Assembly (NCBI GenBank): GCA_938029515.1
Contig: CALJAQ010000064.1
Location: 1-10,497 of the forward strand
Direction: 5' to 3'
Length of the DNA: 10,497 nucleotides
Source: an uncultured Nitrososphaerales archaeon
Lineage (GTDB): Archaea > Thermoproteota > Nitrososphaeria > Nitrososphaerales > JAAOZN01
Within the stretch, counting starts at the first letter, position 1. Each line of letters begins with the position of its first letter. Below, piece by piece: positions 6,492-10,497 of this stretch. The translations under genes were made by a program, and so were the position numbers. Under the pieces are notes generated by a model. It saw only the letters and a program-made list of their open reading frames with translations. It was not told the origin of the DNA and searched no databases.

Positions 6492-7424
6492 CTTTGTTGC
6501 ATAATTGACTTGTTTGTCTGGGTTGGTTGTCATGGGAGGTTATCGGCTTTTGCCTTTGCTGGGGGTTATGTCTAAGGGTTAGTTCAGCTGTAAATGGTGC
6601 TTTGGTGTAGGAGATCTGCTTCTCCAGCAAGAGGATTCTTAAGTCTCTGAAGGGGTTCGGTTGTTGAAGGTAGGAAAGTGAGTAGGCATCCTTTCCGAAT
6701 CGCCTGATCACCACCCTTGCATTGATACGCTCAGACTTTAAGCTCCACTACCGCCAGACAGACGGTCTAGCTCAAATGCTATCAAAGGTGTGGAGTATAG
6801 CTGTGCCTGACTACTCGACTTTGAATAGGATGGTGAGGAAGCTCACCATACCCATAGACCTTGATCCTTCGTTTTACGTGCTCTCCATAGATAGTATAGG
6901 CTACAAGGTGTCGAATAGAAGAGATCGGGTAGATAGAAGTGAAAGAGGAGATGCTATGTGAAGCTCCACACAACAGTTGATACCAAATCGGAGAAGATAA
7001 TGAGCGAGTCTGTAGGCACCACAAGGAGCTCAAGCCCTAATCGAGCAGATATCAGAGAAGGGATCCGTACTGAAGGTGTATGCCCACAAACCATACGATC
7101 CGAGAGCCAACTTACCCCTCCACCCCTTAAAGGCTGGGGCTGCAATAAAACCCAGGAAGAACTTTCCATGCAAGGCAAGAGGCTCATACCCCAGAGCCAA
7201 GACCGTAATGACCTTCCTTAGACCAAAGGCTTTGAAGAATAGCGTAAGCTATAGACTGAGATGAATGGCTAAACCTGCAACCCAACCACGAAGAGAACGC
7301 TAGAAGAGCTCATACAATCCACACATCCACCACATACCACAGAAGATAAGACCAAACACCCCAGCTACAACACCCTAACAGCATAAAGAACGACCTAAGC
7401 CCAACCTACCACATCAAAGAAGGG
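6492..7424 (+). mobile_element. Decayed insertion sequence, copy 2, tandem to copy 1 (right end uncertain)
   Basis: Bases 6497-6521 match the left end of copy 1 (5547-5571) at 20 of 25 positions, so this is the left end of a related element lying about 8 bp after the right repeat of copy 1 and in the same orientation. It encloses a second decayed plus-strand transposase gene that stops at 7386. I cannot see a convincing right terminal repeat. The end given is set by expected length (about 930-940 bp) and may be wrong. The element abuts the 3' side of the initiator tRNA transcription unit. Confidence 0.55.
6589..7386 (+). pseudogene. IS5-superfamily DDE transposase, copy 2, broken by stops and frameshifts
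   Basis: The best-preserved stretch (about 6722-6958) reads 'DFKLHYRQTDGLAQMLSKVW', then 'VPDYSTLNRMVRKLTIPIDL' and 'FYVLSIDSIGYKVSNRRDRV', the Y-R-Q-T, P-D-Y-(S/T)-T-L and first-Asp blocks of IS5-type transposases (Asp codon 6890-6892). A TGA at 6959 precedes 'KLHTTVDTKSEKIMSE'. Further on, in another frame, 'GSVLKVYAHKPYDPRANL' and 'IKPRKNFPCKARGSYPRAKT' match the second-Asp region, but the Asp is His (A-D-K to A-H-K). 'NSVSYRLR', a stop in place of Trp, then 'MAK' shows the Glu changed to Lys. After a frameshift 'KRTLEELIQST' and 'YNTLTA' end at TAA 7384-7386. Upstream, 'NGALV', 'RILKSLKGF' and 'ASFPNRLITTLALIRS' extend the N-terminus through several stops. It is clearly dead, and divergent from copy 1 in sequence. 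Confidence 0.72.
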
Positions 7425-7435
7425 TAAATTTTTAC

Positions 7436-7441
7436 AAAAAA
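7436..7441 (-). terminator. Oligo-T terminator of the initiator tRNA gene
   Basis: On the minus strand this is TTTTTT, 22 bases after the encoded CCA of the tRNA, and a second T-rich tract (complement of 7427-7431) follows. Archaeal RNA polymerase stops at such U-runs. The bases between contain the intron-complementary trailer described in the findings. Confidence 0.5.
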
Positions 7442-7463
7442 GCATACTGAGCGAAGATACGTT

Positions 7464-7557
7464 TGGTAGCGGGGGGTCGATTTGAACGACCGCTCTGCGG
7501 GTTATGAGCCCGCCGGGATAACCTCGCCCACAGTATGTCTGGCTTCCCCACCCCGCT
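7464..7557 (-). tRNA. Initiator tRNA-Met (CAU) with 16-nt D-loop intron
   Basis: The minus strand folds into a complete tRNA with an encoded CCA. The acceptor is AGCGGGG/CCCCGCT with discriminator A; the D-stem is GGGA/TCCC; the anticodon arm is GCGGG-CTCATAA-CCCGC with anticodon CAT at 7506-7504; the variable loop has 5 nt; the T-arm is GGTCG-TTCAAAT-CGACC. The A1:U72 pair and three G:C pairs below the anticodon loop (GGG/CCC) mark an initiator rather than an elongator tRNA. The D-loop is 26 nt instead of 10. Removing 16 nt (7523-7538) restores a normal AGCCAGGTTA loop and a 78-nt mature tRNA including CCA. It has its own TATA box and follows the tfe gene by 39 bp on the same strand. Confidence 0.92.
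7523..7538 (-). other. Predicted intron in the D-loop of tRNA-iMet
   Basis: The minus strand reads ACATACTGTGGGCGAG between exon ends CCAG and GTTA. Because AG occurs at both junctions, the cut could slide by up to two bases without changing the mature tRNA. Local folding gives GCC/GGC with an ACA/UGU hairpin and small bulges (AG on one side, GAG at the 3' junction), resembling a relaxed bulge-helix-bulge cleaved by archaeal splicing endonuclease. It is at the short limit for archaeal tRNA introns and in a non-canonical position. Confidence 0.75.
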
Positions 7558-7580
7558 ATCTAAGGGGTGATTTTACAGAT

Positions 7581-7588
7581 ACTTAAAT
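7581..7588 (-). promoter_or_regulatory. TATA box of the tRNA-iMet gene
   Basis: The minus strand reads ATTTAAGT, centred about 27 bp before position 7558, so transcription would begin at or one base before the tRNA 5' end. It lies between the tfe stop codon and the tRNA, so the tRNA can be transcribed on its own. Confidence 0.65.
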
Positions 7589-7596
7589 CCTTGACG

Positions 7597-8100
7597 CTAT
7601 GTTTCTGATTGTATATGATCGATCTTCCACTTTAGCAGCCTTATTATCTCTTCGTTATTTACCCGCGTGAGCGGGGCGCCGCAGATTGAACATTTGAAGA
7701 AGCTCTCGATCGCCTGCTCGAAGGTCTTATTTACGCAGTTTGGGTTGTTGCAGTGGTAGAATTCGTGCTGCTCTTCGTAGGCTAGCCTCTGCCTCAACCT
7801 ATCGAGCAGCTTCCGCTTCTGCGCTTCGATAAACCCGTCTACCTGCTCTCTTTGCGCCCTCCATCTGTAGACGTACCATCCTCGCTTAAGGTCTCTAACC
7901 CTTATCCCGCTTATTAACGACCTTCCAAAAAGGTTGTATAACACTCTTCTGACTGTGTTGATCTTTAGACCTGTTGCACTCGCTATCTCTTCATCGGTTG
8001 AATCTTCGTTGTTGAGTAGGGCTCGTGCTACTTTGATGTACTCTTCCCCTCCAAGTAGACCAGCGATCTTCACCAAAGGGTCTTCATACTCTATCTTCAT
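7597..8100 (-). CDS. tfe: Archaeal transcription factor E, alpha subunit (TFE/TFIIE-alpha)
   Basis: The 167-residue archaeal TFE-alpha helps TBP/TFB and RNA polymerase open promoters and stabilises the transcription bubble. The N-terminal winged helix covers about residues 5-80, with '[20 protein letters not shown]', then '[20 protein letters not shown]' (recognition helix region) and 'RGWYVYRW'. A charged helical linker (82-112) leads to a zinc ribbon with C117-x4-C122 and C137-x2-C140. The length is normal for archaea, which lack the long eukaryotic tail. The start is ATG 8100, preceded by GGTGGTG four bases upstream; upstream GTGs at 8109 and 8106 are part of that ribosome site. It overlaps the end of the upstream trm56 gene by 17 bp, so the two are translationally coupled. 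Confidence 0.94.
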   Translation of the reverse strand: MKIEYEDPLVKIAGLLGGEEYIKVARALLNNEDSTDEEIASATGLKINTVRRVLYNLFGRSLISGIRVRDLKRGWYVYRWRAQREQVDGFIEAQKRKLLDRLRQRLAYEEQHEFYHCNNPNCVNKTFEQAIESFFKCSICGAPLTRVNNEEIIRLLKWKIDHIQSET

Positions 8101-8653
8101 TTTCACCACCGATCCTTTCCTCTACGGAGACTACCTTCTTTCCTCTACTGCTTGGCATTATCCTTAATTTAGAATTGTTGAACTTGGTTTTAAACTCTTC
8201 TCCTCTGTACAGGCGATCTAAGAATATCGCTAACGCAGCTGCTTCGGAGTGAGGCTGGTTTCCTATTGCTACGTTATAATCAGCTTCGTAAAAAACTTCT
8301 TTAGGCACCTTCTCTGCACCGACTATTACTAGCAGCTTTCTGTCTGCCGAGCGTATCTCATCAATCACCTCATCTACCGGAATTCCATACATCGTTAGAT
8401 GTACCACAACGCCCCCCTCATTCTTCCACCTTTTGATTACGGTACGCCAATCTTCCACTAACTCTACTGTAAACGGGCCGCCCCATCTCTCTGTAACCTT
8501 GTCTATAGACGCTTTAACTGATTCTTCACCGCCTACGATAGATATACCTGAAGCTCCGAATGCCCTAGCGACTAGGCCGACGTGTGTAGTCAATCTGTCG
8601 TCTCTAACAAACCTATGCCCTAATCGCAGTACCCAGCATTGAGGCTTCATCAT
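8084..8653 (-). CDS. trm56: tRNA (cytidine-56 2'-O)-methyltransferase, aTrm56
   Basis: A SPOUT-class enzyme that adds a 2'-O-methyl group to C56 in the T-loop of tRNAs, using S-adenosylmethionine. It is specific to archaea. The 189 residues contain the family start '[20 protein letters not shown]' (8-27), 'VVHLTMYG' (83-90), and the knotted cofactor-binding end '[20 protein letters not shown]' (109-128) followed by '[20 protein letters not shown]' (129-148). A basic C-terminal tail follows. Two adjacent ATGs (8653, 8650) are possible, with GTGGAT nearby; the choice changes one residue. It is 21 bp after hflX and overlaps tfe. Its presumed substrates include the tRNA-iMet encoded just downstream, whose C56 in T-T-C is present. 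Confidence 0.95.
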   Translation of the reverse strand: MMKPQCWVLRLGHRFVRDDRLTTHVGLVARAFGASGISIVGGEESVKASIDKVTERWGGPFTVELVEDWRTVIKRWKNEGGVVVHLTMYGIPVDEVIDEIRSADRKLLVIVGAEKVPKEVFYEADYNVAIGNQPHSEAAALAIFLDRLYRGEEFKTKFNNSKLRIMPSSRGKKVVSVEERIGGENEDRV

Positions 8654-8674
8654 CTAATCCACTTACATTTTGAC

Positions 8675-9769
8675 CTAAACCGCTTCTTTGATTAATTTTC
8701 GTGTGCCAAACAGTCTAGCGTCGATTAAGTCGGTTAAGGTCTTTATGCCTATGCCCATCTTTGCTGAAATAAAGACTACTTCACTTATGTTAGTAGGTAG
8801 AGCGCCGATCTTCTCCTCAATCTCCTCCTTACTACATAGGTCAGATTTGTTACAGACTATTAACGTTTTTTCCACAGGTACTCCTATTTCTGAAAGCACT
8901 GTTGTACAGCTTTCATATTTTCTATGCAGCTCTGCTGGTGGGTCGCTGCCGTCGAGAAGCAGTAGGACTAGGTTTGCGTAGGTCATTTCTTCTAATGTAG
9001 ATTTGAAGGCTTCTATCATGTATGTTGGTAGTCTGCTTATGAAGCCAACTGTGTCAGATAGCAGCGCTTTGCCGTATGGGAGGGTTATTGATCTAGTTGA
9101 GGTGATTAGGGTGGTGAATACGCTGTCTGCTACCTCTTTATCTTCGTGCGTTAAGAGGTTAAAGAGAGTCGTCTTTCCAGCACCAGTATATCCTGCTAGG
9201 GAGATAGTCGGCATCCCTAGCTTGAGCCGCCTCTGCCTATAGAGTGCTCTATGCTTTCTCACCTTCATCAGCTTCTCTTTTATGGAGGCGACCATCCGCT
9301 TTATAGCGCGGTAATACACCTCTACTTCGTAGCCACCTAACCCGTAGAATCCAGGTTGTTCACCGAGCTTGGCCAACCTTACCTTCTCCTTAGCCCTTGC
9401 CATCTCGTATTCAAGTTCAGCCAGCCGAACCTGAAGCTTTGACTCGCGACTCGATGCCCGTTTAGCGAAGATCTCCAAAATAAGCTTCTCTCTATCTATT
9501 ATCTCAACACCAGTAAGCTTGGCAAGGTTGTAGATCTGAACAGACTTTAAGCTTTCATCAAAGAGCACGGCGTTGCAGCCTTTTTCTGACACGATCCTTT
9601 TAAGCTCTTCTGCCTTCCCTGAACCAAGACCGTATTTGCTGTGCATCAGATACCTCTGCTTCACCACTTCAACGACTTCGTAGTCAGCTGCTTTGGCCAG
9701 CTCTTTTGCTTCGTGAATGTTGAATTGGTAAGGGTAAGTTACTAGAATGGCTCGCTTAAGAAGACTCAT
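8675..9769 (-). CDS. hflX: GTPase HflX
   Basis: A 364-residue ribosome-associated GTPase, known in bacteria to split or rescue ribosomes under stress; the archaeal role is less clear. The N-terminal HflX domain has 'YGLGSGKAEELKRIV' (46-60) and 'VLFDESLKSVQIYNL' (68-82). Then come a coiled-coil linker rich in K/R/E (105-180, with 'ESKLQVRLAELEYEMARAKE' and 'PGFYGLGGYEVE') and the GTPase domain: G1 'GYTGAGKT' (193-200), switch I 'FTTL' (218-221), G3 'DTVGF' (239-243), G4 'NKSD' (307-310) and G5 'SAK' (335-337). All nucleotide-binding motifs look intact. The start ATG at 9769 has AAAGGAG a few bases upstream, overlapping the aMBF1 stop codon. It is 13 bp after aMBF1 and 21 bp before trm56, so part of the same operon. 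Confidence 0.96.
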   Translation of the reverse strand: MSLLKRAILVTYPYQFNIHEAKELAKAADYEVVEVVKQRYLMHSKYGLGSGKAEELKRIVSEKGCNAVLFDESLKSVQIYNLAKLTGVEIIDREKLILEIFAKRASSRESKLQVRLAELEYEMARAKEKVRLAKLGEQPGFYGLGGYEVEVYYRAIKRMVASIKEKLMKVRKHRALYRQRRLKLGMPTISLAGYTGAGKTTLFNLLTHEDKEVADSVFTTLITSTRSITLPYGKALLSDTVGFISRLPTYMIEAFKSTLEEMTYANLVLLLLDGSDPPAELHRKYESCTTVLSEIGVPVEKTLIVCNKSDLCSKEEIEEKIGALPTNISEVVFISAKMGIGIKTLTDLIDARLFGTRKLIKEAV

Positions 9770-9782
9770 GCCTTAAGCTCCT

Positions 9783-10196
9783 TTAGAATTCTTCTTCTAC
9801 CGCGGGTACAAGAAGTTGAACCTTTAAAAAGTGTTCAAGTTTTCTAGCAAGCATGTTGTCGGGTTTAAGTTTACCGCTTTCAAGCAGCTTTATGACTGAG
9901 GGTTTTTCATTGATCTTTCTCCCGAGGGCTTCTTGGGATAGCCCTAGTTTTTCGCGAGTCTGCTTGATTATCTTGTGGTAGTCTTCTTTCAGTTCTAATT
10001 CATCTACTATTCTATCTCGTTTAGTCGGTTTAGGTGAAGGAGGTTTAAAGAGTGATTCACCGCCCTTTTTCGTCTGGCGCGTCGGTTTACCTAGGCGGGC
10101 GCAGTTTGAGCAGACCTGCAACGTGCTTTCATCTATCTGAACTGTGTTCACTGCCCCATATATCGGGTTTCCGCAGACTTCACACCTTAATATCAA
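9783..10196 (-). CDS. mbf1: Archaeal multiprotein bridging factor 1 homologue (aMBF1)
   Basis: A small transcription/translation-associated protein of 137 residues from the TTG at 10196. A zinc ribbon comes first (C5-x2-C8 in 'CEVCGNP' and C29-x2-C32 in 'CSNCARLG'), then a basic, flexible linker, then an XRE-type helix-turn-helix: 'YHKIIKQTREKLGLSQEALG' and 'RKINEKPSVIKLLESGKLKP'. This matches archaeal MBF1, which binds the small ribosomal subunit. An upstream in-frame TTG at 10295 would add 33 residues, but those do not resemble the family, and the promoter TATA box (10231-10240) lies inside that extension. The start at 10196, with GAAGGA a few bases upstream, is therefore preferred. It is the first gene of the aMBF1-hflX-trm56-tfe transcript. 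Confidence 0.85.
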   Translation of the reverse strand: MILRCEVCGNPIYGAVNTVQIDESTLQVCSNCARLGKPTRQTKKGGESLFKPPSPKPTKRDRIVDELELKEDYHKIIKQTREKLGLSQEALGRKINEKPSVIKLLESGKLKPDNMLARKLEHFLKVQLLVPAVEEEF

Positions 10197-10230
10197 TCTA
10201 TGTCCTTCTATACAAAAGCGGTAGAAGGGG

Positions 10231-10240
10231 TATAATATCT
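10231..10240 (-). promoter_or_regulatory. TATA box of the aMBF1-hflX-trm56-tfe operon
   Basis: The minus strand reads AGATATTATA, centred about 27 bp before position 10209, giving a leader of about 13 nt before the TTG at 10196. It is the only clear promoter for the operon that I can see. Confidence 0.55.
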
Positions 10241-10497
10241 TTAGCGGTTGCGAACCTCGGGAGCTTGTCAGGATAATGGGTTCAAGCTTAGACAAAAATG
10301 GACTAAATTCTATCTCAAGTTTACATCAGCGATTTTTGTCTATTTTCATTCACCTCATCTTGATGTGATGGGGGTTTGAGGTGGGAGGTGTTTAAGGCAT
10401 TGTGTGAACGCCTTGTTTTGTGGGTTGGATAAGAGTGGTTGCTATGCGCTATCATCGATGATAGTGGTAACTTGGTTGATGAGAGGGGTTTCGAACA
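10241..10497. other. Upstream region with a small hairpin and no assignable gene
   Basis: This is outside the aMBF1 gene as annotated. An inverted repeat CACCTCA (10351-10357) and TGAGGTG (10377-10383) could form a hairpin. A strong ribosome-site-like GGGAGGTG (10383-10390) precedes a plus-strand frame starting GTG at 10404 that is open to the window end (about 31 codons). A second plus-strand frame from a TTG near 10438 reads 'CAIIDDSGNLVDERGFE' up to the edge and looks more protein-like. I recognise neither, and they cannot both be real. A gene may begin here on the plus strand, divergent from aMBF1. Confidence 0.3.

Noticed and set aside
5547..6521. Repeated 25-nt segment considered as a CRISPR or direct-repeat array
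   Set aside because: Only two diverged copies about 950 bp apart, each at an IS left end. No regularly spaced repeats or spacers exist in the window.
6475..6714. Minus-strand 79-codon open frame
   Set aside because: It lies over the left end and N-terminal part of IS copy 2, whose real coding signal is on the plus strand. The peptide has no recognisable motif.
6958..7264. Short plus-strand frames of 62-87 codons
   Set aside because: They are pieces of the broken copy 2 transposase in different frames rather than separate genes.
7464..7557. Elongator tRNA-Met or tRNA-Ile2 for the CAT anticodon gene
   Set aside because: The A1:U72 pair and the three G:C pairs next to the anticodon loop mark the initiator.
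7934..9242. Several plus-strand frames opposite tfe, trm56 and hflX
   Set aside because: All are antisense to well-identified conserved genes and show no protein-family features.
10430..10497. Box C/D guide RNA suggested by TGATGA-like strings
   Set aside because: The strings (CGATGAT, TTGATGA) are not joined by CTGA boxes at the right spacing.

Overview
This looks like about 10.5 kb from an archaeal chromosome. The markers are archaeal: a TFIIE-alpha-type transcription factor, an aTrm56 tRNA methylase, an archaeal multiprotein bridging factor, PurP-type formate-dependent purine enzymes, an MfnB-like methanofuran enzyme, an initiator tRNA with an intron-like D-loop insertion, TATA boxes about 27 bp ahead of inferred transcript starts, and frequent TTG/GTG starts with GGTGAT/GGAG-like ribosome sites. 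A thermophilic or moderately thermophilic member of the Thermoproteota (TACK) is my best guess from gene style and the GC-rich tRNA stems. The sequence does not fix the lineage.

Layout, left to right. (1) 1-193, minus: N-terminus of pyruvate phosphate dikinase, cut by the window edge, divergent from (2) a compact, divergent methylenetetrahydrofolate-reductase-like TIM barrel (295-1053, plus). (3) 1109-4385, plus: a tight operon of two PurP paralogues (the first with an altered ATP-grasp loop, the second canonical) and an MFS transporter. (4) 4382-5101, minus: an MfnB-like enzyme whose stop codon overlaps that of the MFS gene. (5) 5142-7440: about 2.3 kb with no intact gene. It is a graveyard of at least three broken IS5-like transposase genes, two of them in tandem with related ends. 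(6) 7464-7557, minus: initiator tRNA-Met(CAU) with a 16-nt D-loop insertion, its own TATA box and a downstream T-run. (7) 7597-10196, minus: an information-processing operon in transcript order aMBF1, HflX GTPase, aTrm56 and TFE, with one clear promoter before aMBF1. (8) 10241-10497: upstream DNA with a small hairpin and perhaps the beginning of an unidentified reading frame.

How the genes fit together. The left half has a one-carbon flavour: a folate/pterin-type reductase homologue, formate-dependent purine synthesis and a C1-carrier (methanofuran) biosynthesis enzyme. The right half couples transcription initiation factors (TFE, aMBF1) to ribosome/tRNA functions (HflX, aTrm56), next to the initiator tRNA. 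The aTrm56 product methylates C56 of tRNAs. I found no CRISPR array, defence island or obviously new multi-gene system. The most unusual items are the PurP pair with a divergent ATP loop, and the tRNA intron with 11 bases complementary to the tRNA's own 3' trailer.
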